Positions 46,165 through 58,921 of a stretch of 64,000 bases of DNA are shown here, piece after piece (position 1 is the first letter of the stretch; each line of letters starts with the position of its first letter). Origin of the DNA: Corylus avellana (taxonomy: Eukaryota > Streptophyta > Magnoliopsida > Fagales > Betulaceae); the NCBI RefSeq assembly GCF_901000735.1, contig NC_081551.1, positions 12,663,207-12,727,206 of the forward strand, read 5' to 3'. Made by a program: the position numbers and the translations under genes. The notes beneath the pieces were generated by a model. It was not told the DNA's origin, made no database searches, and worked only from the letters and a program-made list of their open reading frames with translations.

Positions 46165-49100
46165 TCAAGGCTTCCCATTGGGACTGTCGATATTCCTAAC
46201 AGGTCCCTTAAACCATTTTCTTGCATCCAACACCCACCAAAGCATTATCAGACCCAAACCAATACCCAAAGCCACTGGTGCATAGTTGAAAGTATTCCAA
46301 GTAATTGGGTAGTAAGTTGGCAAAAGAAAGACTGAACAGGTATAACAGATCCACAAAAAGGCAACCAAGCAGATTGGCCTTCTTGCTTTCCCCAAATAAA
46401 ATGGCCCGGGGTTGAAGTTTTCCTCAGCCATAACCATCCTTGCAAAGATTGGAACTGCATAGCCTCCAACCCACCCAATCGTACATATAGATGTTATGGC
46501 AGTGAAGACTACATTGACCTTTAAGATTGGGAGTCCAAGAAGAATGCAGATGGCTGCACACAGCCACACAGCATTTGAGGGAACTTTGTGCTTTGGGTGT
46601 ATTTTTCGCCATACGGATGAAAAGGGAACTCCTTTATCTCTTGATAGAGCATATACCTGAAGAGTGCCATGGTTCAGTGCAATGCTTGTGCAGAATATAA
46701 ACAAATATAGGGCAAACTTTACTTACCCCCAAACTATTGAGGGTTTTTTTGCAATCATAATCCCGAATTATCAAAATTTGCAATGTCGAGTTCTCAAGTT
46801 TCTGCTTCTTTTAATTTCACGATCTTGTTAGGACTTTTTGTTAACCGGTAAAAAGTTCCCAGCAACCGACCATTGGGATTAGTGGTCACCCCTAGTTGCA
46901 AAACAGATTTTTTGTTGTGGAAGCTCAAAATCAAGCTAGACAGTGAACTCTCATTCCCCCAAAACACCTACCATTCCTAGTGCAGATAATAACCACATAT
47001 ATATATATGAAAATGACAGCCACTTACAACTCTGGCAGCACTCGTAGTGATGGAAAGACCACCGAAGAAGAATGAAGCCCATATGACAAAAAGTAAAATG
47101 ATAGCTCCAGCACCACTATGATATCTCCCATAGAATGCATCATAGAGTATTTGAGCTGGCACGAATACTCCAGCGGTTTCGTTGCTCGGATCATATAGGT
47201 AGCTGAAATCCTGAGTGAAAAGTTGCAAAGCATATCATATAAGAAAATATCCAGAGAGCGAAAAAAAAATTAGATAAAATATGCAAATTATGTGGAGCTC
47301 ACTGTTAGACATATCACAAAGGAAGATTTTGCTACACAGTTTGCATGGAAATCATTGCATAGTAATTTCTAGAAAAAAGCAGGAAGTGCATCTTATAAGA
47401 GGAAGATTGAATGCACTCTTTAAATCCTCAGGTTGTCCTTTATGCTATAATTTACTGCCAAAAAGATGAAGAAAATGACTAGCCAAAAGAAATAGAGGAA
47501 CTGAACTAACATATTAAAACCAAGATTTCTGAACTTTCTTATTTTTTTGGNNNNNNNNNNNNNNNNNNNNNNNNNNNNNNNNNNNNNNNNNNNNNNNNNN
47601 NNNNNNNNNNNNNNNNNNNNNNNNNNNNNNNNNNNNNNNNNNNNNNNNNNGCTGCCCACAGACAGCCCAGTGCAGCAGTAGGCTCTGATTACTTGTAAGG
47701 ATTATTTCTTTTGACACAAAATGAACCATAGGTGGTGGCTAAAATCTCATGCATTTTGTTGAAAAACAGAAATGGCACCATTTGGTGTACCTCAGCAGGT
47801 GATTACATCCAACTAGATGTCTTTTCTCATTCAATTTGCTTTCATACACCAACAAAATTACAGACTATAAATCATCAGCACACATACCTGAATGCTGAAA
47901 GTAAGGGCCAAAATGTAAGCCCATCCAAATAATGTAATGATCCCAATGCTAGACAGAATTGCAATAGGACCATTCTTGTCTGCACCTTTGGTTTCTTCAG
48001 TTAGATGTGCTGCGGCATCATATCCATATAGTGAATACTGACTGACAAGAAAAGATAGAACGACTGCATAAGGTTTGCTTGATATTCCAGTTGATTCGGG
48101 TGACGTTTCAAAATGTGTGAATACATATGAGGCAGATTGTGTGGTCTGTGCTACCAAGGGAAGCATTATAACAATAACAGTTCCTCCAATAACCTGAAAA
48201 AAGGATTGCAGTCAAAATTTAGAACTGAAGTAATTACATTCACATGATATTTTAATTCACAACAGCTGATATAGAGATTGAAAGACTAGATTCTGTCAGT
48301 GAGGCATACTGTTACCACATAAGAACTATATGAAAGCATATTTCCTTTTGTTTAAGAATTCTTATTCCTTCATTTTGGTATGATACAATTCTTTGAAACT
48401 GAAGGGGAAAGAAAAGAAGCTACATCTATAAAATGGAAACCATAGGGTAACTATAAGGCTTATTGAGCAAGATGAGAGTTCCTAATTTTAGGAAAAAAAA
48501 TTAGAAACTTATAACCATTCCCATTCCAGATAATTTTAAGATTCCATTTCCTCCATTTTTAAAACCAAACAGAGCTACTGCATCTTAGAAACTTAATTGC
48601 CAACTGCTGGATTGAGGATGTGTCATGCATAGCCACTGCAAGAGACCCTAATTGCCTTGCTGATGATTAACCATGTCTTACAACTAAAAACTATTGCTAA
48701 CTTTGCTGATTTTTTTTTATATATATATATAGAAAAAGAAGATTAGGCAATTAGAAATTTTATTATTTTTCTAACACAAATATTTAATTGCTTTATCATG
48801 TTGGCTTATGACCATTTTTTTCACTTCGATTATTTTGTATTGTTGAGGTAATGTATTGAACTTAACTTCTATGTGATAAAATGGAATAATTTGTACTAAA
48901 TTTCCCATTACCATATTGTTTTTCATGCACTTCAGACAGAATTTCACACAATATAGCAACTACAAGGCTGAGACGTAGGCAAACAGAGCATATGTAATGC
49001 TTCATTTGGTTGTTAAGAAAAGGAAGGAAAGGAACAACACTCAGATATTGACACCAAAGTATATTTTATAGCATTGCATCCATGAAACAGACAGTATTGA

Positions 49101-50411
49101 AATTACAGCAAGCTTATCTAGATTATACCTGCCACCATATTGAAATTACGTCGATGAAGGCAATCACTTCTAATGCAAAAGTGTTGAGAAATGCCCATAT
49201 AACAGTCAGGCCTATGTACATGCATAAGAATAGCCATTTAGGAGCCAAGTACCCTCCATCCTTATTTGTTCCGGTGCATAATAAAATGATACTCTGCAGT
49301 GTTTGTGATCCTGCATAAGCCTTCTCCAACAAGTTAAGAAAAAAAAAATGATTAAACTCTTGATTACCATTTACCAGAAATATTAATCAACAAATTCTAT
49401 AAAATAATGGTAAATTGGTACCTGTGTGCCTATGCCAGCAATGAGCCCTATGGTCTCCAGCCAAGCACAACACCATGATGCAAATGGACCCCATTTAGGG
49501 CCAGCCAAGTGGGCAGCCCAGAAGTAGAGAGAACCAGTAGTCTGTAAAATACAAAACCAAGAGAAAGTCAGTTATCTAAAATCAGCAAGAAGCATGCATA
49601 GACATTAGCAAGGCATGCAGAAAAAGATCAAATGTGCTAAGAAAGGAGGCTCAGAAGAAGTTTTGGATATAAAAGTCAGCAAAATTTAATTGGCCGTATC
49701 CAAATTAGTTCATATTGATTCTTGCATTTTTATGCAAGAGTTGCTCACATATCTCCTGAAACTAAGTAAAGTAATTTCTATCCTCTTTCAAGAAACAAAG
49801 TAAAACTTTTATCTGTTCCATTAAAAAGTATCTTATAAAGAGCCTTCTGGCTAAGATAGCTAGTTGATTTCCCTACAGGTTCAAGTTGCAACCAGGTCGT
49901 GTTCAAGAGGACTTTACATGGCTCTGGAAATTCCAGAGTGAATATGCTCAATATTGGAAAAAAATTGGATCACATAGAGAAAAATATCTTAAAAGTAAAA
50001 AATAAATAAACAGGGAAAAGAGAAAAAGCACAAACTGGGAAAGATGAACAGATCTCAGCCATTGCTATTCCAACAAACCAGGTGAAGAAAGATACTACCA
50101 CCCACCCCCACACAAGAGTTGCAGGACCTGCATACTGAAGGCTGGAACCATACAGAGGAGTAATCCCAGTGAAAAGGGTCATCGTCGAAAACGATATTGC
50201 AAGTGTTTTAAACAAAGTCTGCACAAAATAAGCAAGAAGAGAAAATAGTGAAAAGAACATTGCAGGGAGACAGAAACCATAAAAGTAGGATATTCAAATA
50301 AAGAATCACCATTTCTCTTCTGAGTTCTTGCTTGTAACCCAGCTCATTGAGCCGCTTCTCCCCGGAATCCATTTCTGGGATTTGCTGCACTTCCCGTTGG
50401 ATGTGCCCCAT
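46165..50411 (-). CDS. BAT1: Bidirectional amino acid transporter BAT1 (GABA permease)
   Basis: Seven exons on the minus strand, all with consensus borders and phase 0: 50411-50310, 50218-50036, 49541-49422, 49320-49129, 48193-47888, 47210-47028 and 46656-46165; about 525 aa. The protein begins near MDSGEKRLNELGYKQELRRE, then has about 12 hydrophobic segments, with conserved pieces such as FSTMTLFTGITPLYGSSL, SIGIITLFGWAY and YALSRDKGVPFSSVW. It is an APC-family permease related to Arabidopsis BAT1/GABP, which moves amino acids and GABA and is reported at plasma and inner mitochondrial membranes. A second Met, 13 residues in, is an alternative start. A 100-N gap lies in the intron between exons 5 and 6 and does not touch coding sequence. 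The gene is convergent with PAD4. Confidence 0.95.
47551..47650. other. Assembly gap (100 N) in BAT1 intron
   Basis: Exactly 100 N, between exons 5 and 6; true length unknown. Confidence 0.99.
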
Positions 50412-51230
50412 GAAATCTTATTTGGTAATTGAGCTCAAAAACCAATTACCAAAAATGAAACTGGACTAGTCCTATGGAACTTGTCCTCAAGAGAGAGAGA
50501 GAGAGAGAGGTTGACTTTTAACATATGAACATTATAGAATATCCAGCTTTCGGGAAAAAAGGGTGAAGAATAGCGAGTCAAAGGTGTTGCAATGTTTGAG
50601 TTCCCACCAAGGAACAGGAAGACACACTTTCAGTTTCGCACTGGTTTTTGCGTGGCCTATAATTCTTTTGCTTTGTTATTTGGTTACTTCAACGTTGGGA
50701 ATACAGGCGGTCCAAGAGTGCGGCGAATCACCTCAATCTGTTGTACAACAGCATTGAATATTCTCGATCGGGGCTACAAAACAACATGCAACCAAAGACT
50801 TTTGACCACTTCCAACTTGCGAGCATTCAAAAATATCTTTTGACAGCAATCCCACAAACAAACAACGCTTTTCAAGAACTTGGTATATATCCAAATAACT
50901 GAAAATCATTCTTCCGTAGATAAAGGTAGAAAAAAGGCCTTTCAAATTTTAGATTATGACAAGATGGGCATAGTTTTCCTTTAAACTGGAATTCATTTAA
51001 TAACAGGTTTTGTCTTTAATACTATTCACTTTTTCTTTCATTCTATTTATCTTATTTTTTAACTTTTTGACGTCAATCACTTTTTATTACTATTTAAATA
51101 AAAAAATCACTACCGAACAATATTTTTTCATTTTTCACTTTAAAAAAAAAAAAAAAAAAATTTACTTTTTCTTTACATCAATCAATTTTTACTACAATAT
51201 CAAACCAAAACCTTTTATCAAACACACCTT
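50412..51230. other. BAT1 upstream region, no gene seen
   Basis: A (GA)n tract at 50491-50510 lies about 80 bases above the BAT1 start (CT-rich on the sense strand), typical of a plant 5' UTR or core promoter. The remainder to 51230 holds T-rich low complexity and an A-run at 51141-51160. No coding signal. Confidence 0.6.
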
Positions 51231-51433
51231 GGGTTGGAGGAAGTTTTTTTAACTCAGTCTATAAAAATGACTTGTGTTATTTTTTTAATAACATGTGAAA
51301 TGCACATGAGTTTTTAATATTATTTATTTCAACTTTGTCCTTACTATTAAAAACGCATGTGCATCTCACATGTTAATAAAAAAATGACACATGTTATTTT
51401 TATAAACAGAGTTGAAAGAATTTTCTCTAACCC
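51231..51433. mobile_element. Foldback MITE, about 203 bp
   Basis: Left arm GGGTTGGAGGAAG ... CTATAAAAATGAC and right arm TTTTTATAAACAG ... CTCTAACCC are inverted copies, almost to the centre (ATGTGAAATGCACATG against CATGTGCATCTCACAT). No clear target duplication. Confidence 0.6.
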
Positions 51434-51969
51434 AGTTTTAAGGAAAACTCTGTCTAAATAAGATACTACATTACTAATGTTGAACTTTTGCACTCACCAA
51501 ACAAAAACAAAACAAAAACAATAACTCATTCCCTTCTTATATATATGAAAAATCTAAAAAAAAATCACAAAAACTCATCTGCGCTTCCCTAAACATTAAA
51601 AATTATGTAGCGAACTAAAAGAGCTTCCCCATATATTATTTTAATATAAATATTTCTCTTTAATTCCTCCCTCATCTTTCATTTTTTTGCATTTTATTCA
51701 AGATTATGTTAGGATTTTGTAAAAAAATTGGAGAATAGGTAAGAAACTTGTATTTTGTAAAGAAATAGTATTTTAATTGTATAGGAAAATGTAAGGGAAG
51801 TTATAAAGTATATTTGAATATGAAAGTAAAAAAAAAGTTTTGTTTATTAAACTTAAGGAAAATCAAAGGGAAGTTGTTGCTAGTCTTTAAAGCCCGAACA
51901 AATGAAGACCTTTTCTACACTCACATGCTCCTCTCCTATTGCAGGGAATAGGATTCTCGGAACCACTTA

Positions 51970-52759
51970 GGATTCATTTGGTTTGCGGAATAGACCCCTA
52001 GAATAGAATGGCTATTCCTATGGAATAGTCATTTTTTCGTTTGGTAAAGGTCTATTTTTGAGAATAATTATTCCCTTGTAAATGACTAATCTCATACATA
52101 CAGGAATAACTATTCCTTTAAAAAATGAGTGAAATTACTATTTCTTATGGAATTAAATAGATTTTCCAAAAAAAATCTTATTATTTTTTTTATTTTAACC
52201 CTAGAATTTGTTTTTTATTTTTTTTTTAAAAAAAAGACCTGGCCACCTGCTAGCAAGACCTGGGGGTGGTTACACCACCCCCAGAGCACCATAGGGTAGA
52301 CCCCCGAGGTGCCCCGGGGGTGGTGTGACCACCCCCGATGGATTTCGGGGTGGCCTAGCCATCGCCGATGGTGACGAGGGAGGCTGCAGCCACCCCCGAC
52401 GATGTTTAGGGGGTGGCCGCAGCCTCCCCCATTGCCATCGTAGGTGGCCAAGCCACCCTTGATGCAAGGCCAACCCCAAATCCATCGGGGGTGGTGCGAC
52501 CACCCCCAAGTCATGCTAGGGGTGGCCGGCCACCCCTGCAATTCTTGGTTTCCCCTTTTATTTTATTTTTTTATATGAGTTTTTTTTTTTTTTCTTTTTT
52601 AAAGAATGATGGAATTTTTGGTAATTTTGGTTTAACTCTAATTAGAATATATATGTTGTTACCAAATTAAGAATAACTATTCCATTTCACTTTCCTCTAT
52701 TTCTCGTAATAGTTATTCATTTTCCTAACGGAATACTTAATCTGCGAACCAAACAGGCC
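51970..52759. mobile_element. Harbinger/Tourist-like element with GC-rich core, 790 bp
   Basis: Ends GGATTCATTTGGTTTGCGGA and CTGCGAACCAAACAGGCC are imperfect inverted repeats, flanked by TTA (51967-51969 and 52760-52762). Inner arms (GAATAGTCATT, AATAACTATTCC) also pair. The core at 52245-52545 is a GC-rich palindromic array. No transposase. Confidence 0.75.
52245..52545. repeat. GC-rich GGGGGTGG / CCACCCCC palindromic array
   Basis: About ten units of GGGGGTGG or GGGGTGGCC alternate with CCACCCCC, 20-40 bases apart, in both orientations, a sharp GC island inside an AT-rich element. A similar, shorter stretch lies at 27195-27325 in the centre of another foldback element. Confidence 0.8.
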
Positions 52760-53357
52760 TTAGTGTTTAAAAATGAGCAAAATTTTCTCAACATTAAAAT
52801 TAGGACAATTTTGCCCCTCATTTACACCAACCTGCTACCCTCCATTTCAAATATGGAGAGGATCGTTCTCCATAAGCTAGAAGTATTCCACTTCATCTTA
52901 ATTTATGCATGAACTGCAAAAGAAAACGTGCAACAGACGAAATCCTCATGGAAGCAACTAGTAGGAAAACTACTAGAAAAATCCCAACGTACACGTGGAT
53001 AGATACAGCATGATTTGGGGCACATGCCCAAGGGTTTTCCAGTGGATTGGTTGCAAAGAGATATGTAAACAAAACCTTAATGATGAAGTCTTAATTTCAA
53101 TCCCATACAGAAAAATAATGTGGAGTACGCCGCTTGAACACTGTGTGAAAAGGATCTTTATAAACTATAACACTATATTCAATCAGATTATATCTTAGTT
53201 GCCAATTCCCAATAGCATTTGAAAAATCAGAACATGCAAGAGAATGGTCAGCTACCTGACTATTTTTCTATTCCATTGGTTTGAAAGTTTCTGTAGGCAA
53301 AAGCAATGAGCATTCCATTTTGTTTTTTAAGAGCTTTAACGTGCTGATGTTTGTTAG

Positions 53358-53658
53358 GGAAAACTTCATTTACTACTCCTAATCTTTCAATTACTTTTGT
53401 AATGTCAACCCTCTTTTTAAAATTTAAAGTTGAATCAAACGTTTGATGAGTGAAATTTCCAAAATACCCCTAAGACATTTATAAAATTACAAATATAACT
53501 TAAATTTGGACGAGTTATTTTGGGGATTTCCTTTTTTTCATTAGGATTTGATATTGCAAACTTCTAAAAGATGATAACCCTAAATTGACATTTTTTAAAA
53601 TTTAAAAATCTGATTATAAAAGTGATAAAAGATCAGAGATAATAAGTGAAGTTTTTCC
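53358..53658. mobile_element. Mutator-type MITE, 301 bp
   Basis: Ends GGGAAAACTTCATTTACTA and AATAAGTGAAGTTTTTCC are inverted repeats continuing inwards (CTAATCTTTCA against TAAAAGATCAG). Nine-base flanks TGTTTGTTA (53349-53357) and TATTTGTTA (53659-53667) match at 8 of 9. Confidence 0.75.
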
Positions 53659-53667
53659 TATTTGTTA

Positions 53668-54568
53668 ATTAGTGCCGTAGTGGCATATTAGCATTATAGA
53701 GCTATAGATAAGGATGTTACAACAACCACATCACCAATCAACAAGAAGGATTTTAGCCAGAGGGAAAAGAATTTTAATACGGTCCATAAACTTAAAATAA
53801 CATAACACAATGAGCAAAAAAACCCTTGAGGCATTTTGCTGAAGAAATCTTGGTCAAACAATTACCGCTAGACAAAAATAGTACAACTGTATTTCTTTAC
53901 AACTCAGGGCTATTTGCCAAAATTCATATCAACAAAATGTAAACTCAAGAGATTTGGTGATAAACCGTCACACTCTTCTCCATGTCCTGAAAGGGTGATT
54001 CTATTCTTGATCAACCTCAAAGAATGATTCTCTGCCATTTACAATGCATCAGCTAGCATAGGTCACTTCCATTCTAGTGCATTGCGATCAGATTGTAAAA
54101 TGAGTATGTAAACAGAGATGATAATAATAATAATAATACTTCTAAATGAGCTTGACTGTGTACAGTGATGATTCTCATATTTTGGATGCTTTTCATGGCC
54201 CATGTGAATCATGGAATTGCATCCATATATGCACACACATATATACATGCATGCATACATACATACATAAACATATATAATGGATGCATAAATATACATG
54301 TAGGAAGAGTATGTATCTAAGAGCGGTTTTCCACACTAGCTTTTTTTCCCTTTTTATCTTTCTATTTTGGTTATGAATTTATGCTTAAGGATGAATTTTA
54401 AGCCATCAAGTGACCTGGAAAAAAACTGCACTTGACTTCAATCATATCTACTTTCAGAAAACTCATCTACATTAACTGAACTCAAGACAAGTGATTAGCA
54501 TTACCTTAGCTGTTGAAGACTCTTGCTAAGGCATAAAAAAGAAGTCAACATAAGAATCAGCTCTAATG
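53668..54568. other. Intergenic, microsatellites only
   Basis: (ATA)n at 54120-54138 and an alternating TATG/CATA-rich run at 54225-54300. No coding signal; the last part is the 3' UTR of the PsbP-like gene. Confidence 0.6.
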
Positions 54569-56011
54569 TTATGTCACCGGAGCCACATCAAAGGAATGAA
54601 GCACTTGCTCCAACATCATTCTTGTGTGGATGTCAAGAGGATTCTCTGGTTTGTCTGAGTAAGCAATATTTAGGAGGTAGAGCTTCTTCGACGCCACAAA
54701 TGCACCCGAAAAGATCCTTTTCATCCCTCCCCTTGTGCTGTCAACCTTGTACTCAAACTCGTACACTTGTAAGCCTCCCTGGCCCGATCTCTCCGCAACT
54801 GAAATAACCTCAGCATCATTTGTACTTTCCTACATGACAGGAGAACTCTTATGACTGCTTGCCTTGAATTTTTCTTCTTATAAAAAAGGCTGCAGCAATC
54901 TCAACCAAGCATCATTTGACCAAATTTGTGATCACTCAATAAAACATCTAAGCAGAAGCATTGAGGTTGCACATGCATGACTTAGATTATTTCTCTAGCT
55001 GAAGCTTTTAATGTTCTTTCCTGACCTTCAATCAGCCAATCAGTCATGAATATAACAATTAACACTCCAAAATAATCAGTTGACAGATATCAGATGAAGA
55101 GAAATGCCACATGTACTTTCAAGTGTTTACTCTCTTACGAGGCAACGAAAATCACCATTCATGTGAAATATACAGATTAATCTGTTTAAAATTCAATTGT
55201 GAATTTCAATGCCGCATTAAGAGTACATTTAGCGTTTTTCAATGGACCAAGGCAAAGTGGCATTGGTACGAAACAAGCATATAAGTCATACTCAAAACCG
55301 CACCTATCTGAAACTTAATTGTCAAACCAGAAGCAATTGCAATCATCACCAATCGGGCAACGCCCATCGAACAGGCATTGAAACAAACAGTTACCTTGCG
55401 CTTTTCGGCTTCTATAAGCTTATCAGCTACAAATTGAGGACTCCCAAACTCTCCGAGGCTTGTAAGACGAACAGGGTTTACCACAACCCCTACACTGTTA
55501 CTTCCCTTATTTGCCTCCTCAAACAGGACACTTGCCCCCGCTTTATCAACCTATTCACACCCAAAAACTAACCTCAATTATTCAGCCAACAACGGTGAAA
55601 GTTTGGGTCGATTTGTATGATAAGGCAATCCATATATACCTTTGTCCAAGAAGAGGGTCTGAGCAGAGTGAAACCCTCCGTGGGATCTGTATACCTTTCA
55701 AGCTCCAATTCGCCAGCCAAAATGGCCTTTGTCATGTTTGGCAAAAGCCCAGAAGACCAAAACACTGCAAGAATTGAGAGGCTGAGCTTCCTCCTGCTCA
55801 AACAATGTGAGACAAGTGCATCTTTGTGAGGGTCATTACAAATGCTTTTTGGGTGTTGCTGTTGAGTTGATGACAAGGAAATTGAGAAGAAGGTTCTGGG
55901 AGATGAGAATGTTGGAGCATTGTTATGCTTCAAGAGATTGTGGGTCCAGAGAGGGAAGCAAATCTGGGAAGCCATTAGAGAAGACGAGGCCTGGACTTCA
56001 GCAAGCCTCAT
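54569..56011 (-). CDS. PsbP-domain protein, thylakoid lumen (PPD2-like)
   Basis: Three minus-strand exons: 56011-55640, 55550-55395 and 54829-54569, phase 0; 262 aa from the first ATG or 250 aa from the second (55975), which reads MASQICFPLW like a normal transit peptide start. A Ser-rich chloroplast transit region is followed at residues 73-99 by SRRKLSLSILAVFWSSG ending AILA, a twin-arginine plus hydrophobic plus A-x-A-like lumen signal. The mature part has ERYTDPTEGFTLLRPSSWTK, VGVVVNPVRLTSLGEFGSP, YEFEYKVDSTRGGMKR and SKKLYLLNIAYSDKPEN, the PsbP/MOG1 fold of the PsbP-domain (PPD) family. The nearest family member I recall is Arabidopsis PPD2 (At2g28605); the exact PPD number is not certain and its function is poorly known. 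Confidence 0.88.
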
Positions 56012-56264
56012 CTTCAGATTTTAATTCATATTCCTTTTAACTGAATATTGGGTTTGAAAATTTATCCACTCAATTATATTTTGAAATTCCAACCGACTGA
56101 ATATTAATTATCTTTTCTATAAAAAAATGTGTGAATATAACAACGTATGCAAACATTATAGGATGAACACCGTATTAATTATTTCAATTTCATATTTTAT
56201 ATAGGCAAAGAATTGAAAATTTGTGTTTTTTTCTTTTTAATTTTTTATTTATTATTATTTTATT

Positions 56265-56645
56265 TTTTATAAAGTTCACTTAACTTTATCAAACTATCAC
56301 TCTCTAAGGGTGTCAAGGCGGTTACGGTTGGCGGTTATTGGCAATAACCGCCAACCATAACCGCCTTAGCGGTTAGTAGATTTCACTAACCGCCTAGCGG
56401 TTAGTGAAATAGATAACTGCCCACTAATTCTTTTTAAAAATTTGGCTTTTTTTTTGGGCGTTTTTGGGGTTTTTTTTTACCCTCTTCTTTTTTCTTTTTC
56501 TTTTTCTTTTTGTATGTATTTTTAGTGTCTTCTTAGGCCCAATTCCTATAAAAAGAGCCCATATCAAAAATATTTGACCCAAAATTTACATTTACTTATA
56601 CTTTAAAAAAAATTTCCTTAAATATTAAATCATAACCGGTTAACT

Positions 56646-56682
<37 letters not shown>

Positions 56683-57901
56683 CATAAAAAAAAAAATTCA
56701 ACACAACATATAAAAAAAAGTTTAGAATTCAGACAATTGTCACAACATATAATGATAATACATTAATACTTAAATTGTGTTTATAAGTAACACATTAGTC
56801 ATTGTTTAATTCAATGTCAATTACTTAATTTGATATTATACGAATCATATCATCATTGTACATTAATAATATGATTCGCTTGAAGTCTTGAATAAAGTAT
56901 TTGAATTGTCATTGAATTATATGATTAAGTATTGATATTATACATTTATATTATTCATATGCATATGTAGACTTATATAGACTTATAAAATATATAGACT
57001 TATAAGTTTATAACATACATTGAAAATAAGTCTCTAGATATTTAATTGTTGTATTAGTATGAATTGGTATACTTATGAGTTATGTCATATTATATATGTA
57101 TAATTTGTTATTATATAATCAAATGATTTAATGATCAATTGATCATGTGATATAATCATATAAATTATAGTGATAATATATTAATACTCAAATTGTGATT
57201 TAATTATTTTTTAAAAAAAATTGTGATTTAATGATCAAGTGATTATATCATATAATCATATAAATTATAGTGATAATATATTAATACTCAAATTGTGATT
57301 TAATTATTTTTTTTTTTTAAAAAAAAGTGATTTAATGATCAAGTGATTATGTTATATGTATAAATATTTTTATAATTGTAATTATAAAAATATATTATAT
57401 AAAAAGACGGTTAGCGATTGACGGTTAGCGATTAACGGTTACGGTTAACCACTAACAACTAGGCATTTATAGCGGTTAGGCAGTTAATGGTTATTACGGT
57501 TAAGCGGTTAAGCGGTTAACAGTAAGCGGGCGGTTTTTAACCGCCTGCATTGACACCCCTGTACCATTCCAATGACAATCTACCCCCCAAAATATTAATT
57601 ACGACAATTTACCTCCCAAACTACCAAAACAATGACAATATGCCCCCCAATGCTAGCAAAATGACGAAATTACCCCTATAAAATTTTCAATAAGACAAAA
57701 ATACCCTTAAAATTTTGAAAAAAAAAAAAAAATTTAGTATTTTTGTTTTTATTTCAGTAAGGGTAATTTTGTTATTTTGTTAAAATTGTGGGTACATTGT
57801 CATTGTTTTAGTAGTTTGGAAGGTAAATTGTCGCAATTGATAGTTTGGGAAGTAGATTGTTATTGGAGTAGTAGTTTGAGGGGGTTAAGTGGACTATGCC
57901 C
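56265..57901. mobile_element. Long-TIR MITE split by a hAT-type element
   Basis: The right arm (GTAAATTGTCGCAATTG ... GTTAAGTGGACTATGCCC) pairs with a left arm in two parts: AGTTCACTTAAC...AAACTATCACTC at 56273-56305 and CCATTCCAATGACAATCTACC at 57563-57583 onward. The interruption is the 1.25-kb element at 56307-57560. Resembles 32190-32785. Confidence 0.65.
56307..57560. mobile_element. hAT-like non-autonomous element with GGTGTCAA ends
   Basis: Left end AAGGGTGTCAAGGCGG and right end GCATTGACACCCCT are inverted. Both ends have dense GCGGTTA/TAACCGC motifs (56320-56410 and 57410-57545). The middle is AT-rich with a direct repeat of about 90 bases (ATAATCATATAAATTATAG at 57152 and 57255). 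Target duplication not readable. Confidence 0.6.
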
Positions 57902-58921
57902 TTTTTTTTTTTGAGAAGGAAAATTTGTTATTTGATTTATATCTTCCTACATTAATTTTGGGAGGGCAAAAAAATGATATCCAATTTTCCTTTTAGCATT
58001 ACTCATGCGTATATTATTGGTCGGTTTCCCACCCTTCTATTATCCAATGACTCTCAATTTTCAAAATTATTTTATCAAACACCTGACTAGATGTTACTCA
58101 GAGTATTTGGTTGTACTTATTATCCACTTATTTGTTCATATCTTTCTTATAAACATGTTAGAAAAATAATAAAAGCAGAAAATAGAAATTGTTCCTAAGG
58201 AGGAGACGGTTTAGATCCATTAACGATGCCTACCAACTCGTGAGTGTGCAGGATTGGAAGAAATTAAGTTGTCCAACCAAGGTAGTTTGGACCTTCAAGC
58301 TTGCCATTGAATTGGGCAAGCGTGGAAGAAGAAAAGGTTGGAGCAATAAGAGAAGTAGAAACTGCCATTACAAAGATAGGTGATAGAAAGAAAAATTAAT
58401 ATAGGGTGTGTGCCTACGTGGGCTTTGATACTATAAAGAAAACCTTAATTGATTGATTTTGGCAGAATACCAAAACCATTGAAGAAAAACTTTATTATTA
58501 ACATCAACAATTACAAGGGAAGAAACCTATTTGAACTATACATGAGATGTTCTAAGTAATTACAAGAGCTTTTAATTGTAAGCTGAAAACTAGAGATTGA
58601 ATTCATAATGTTATCTAACATTAATGACTTGAAGGTTTTCTATTTCAATCTTGGAATGAGAAGTTGGTTTGAATCCAACTTCTCTTCCTTTGCACACAGT
58701 CGTGGATAGGTATCTAACTTCTCTTTCTTTGCACTTTGTCTTGGATAAGTGTTTTGCAGCCTCACTCCTTCTATTCTTCTCTTGATCTGTAATAGTAGCA
58801 TTCTTCTCGACTTCATCTTCATCAATTGCAGTAGCAGCCTTGTTCTTCACGATAGGTGCTTTAACTACAGTATGATTCCTCACGGCTGCTACTTCACTAG
58901 GGATAGAAGCTTCAGCTGCAG
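57902..58921. other. No gene recognised
   Basis: A 64-codon plus-strand frame (58189-58383) and a 90-codon lysine-rich minus-strand frame (58883-58611) exist but match nothing I know. GGCTTTGATACTATAAAG at 58421 could be an eroded minus-strand tRNA-Met PBS. Confidence 0.4.

Noticed and set aside
52215..52541. Trp/Gly/His-rich frames in the GC island
   Set aside because: Low-complexity translation of the GGGGGTGG palindromic array inside a MITE.
58189..58383. Possible chromatin-protein fragment (RRRFRSINDAYQLV)
   Set aside because: Motif too short and no second supporting block; left as unknown.
58409..58440. Minus-strand tRNA-Met PBS and LTR end
   Set aside because: Only a loose match (AGTATCAAAGCCCA) and the preceding sequence does not end in CA; no LTR pair found.
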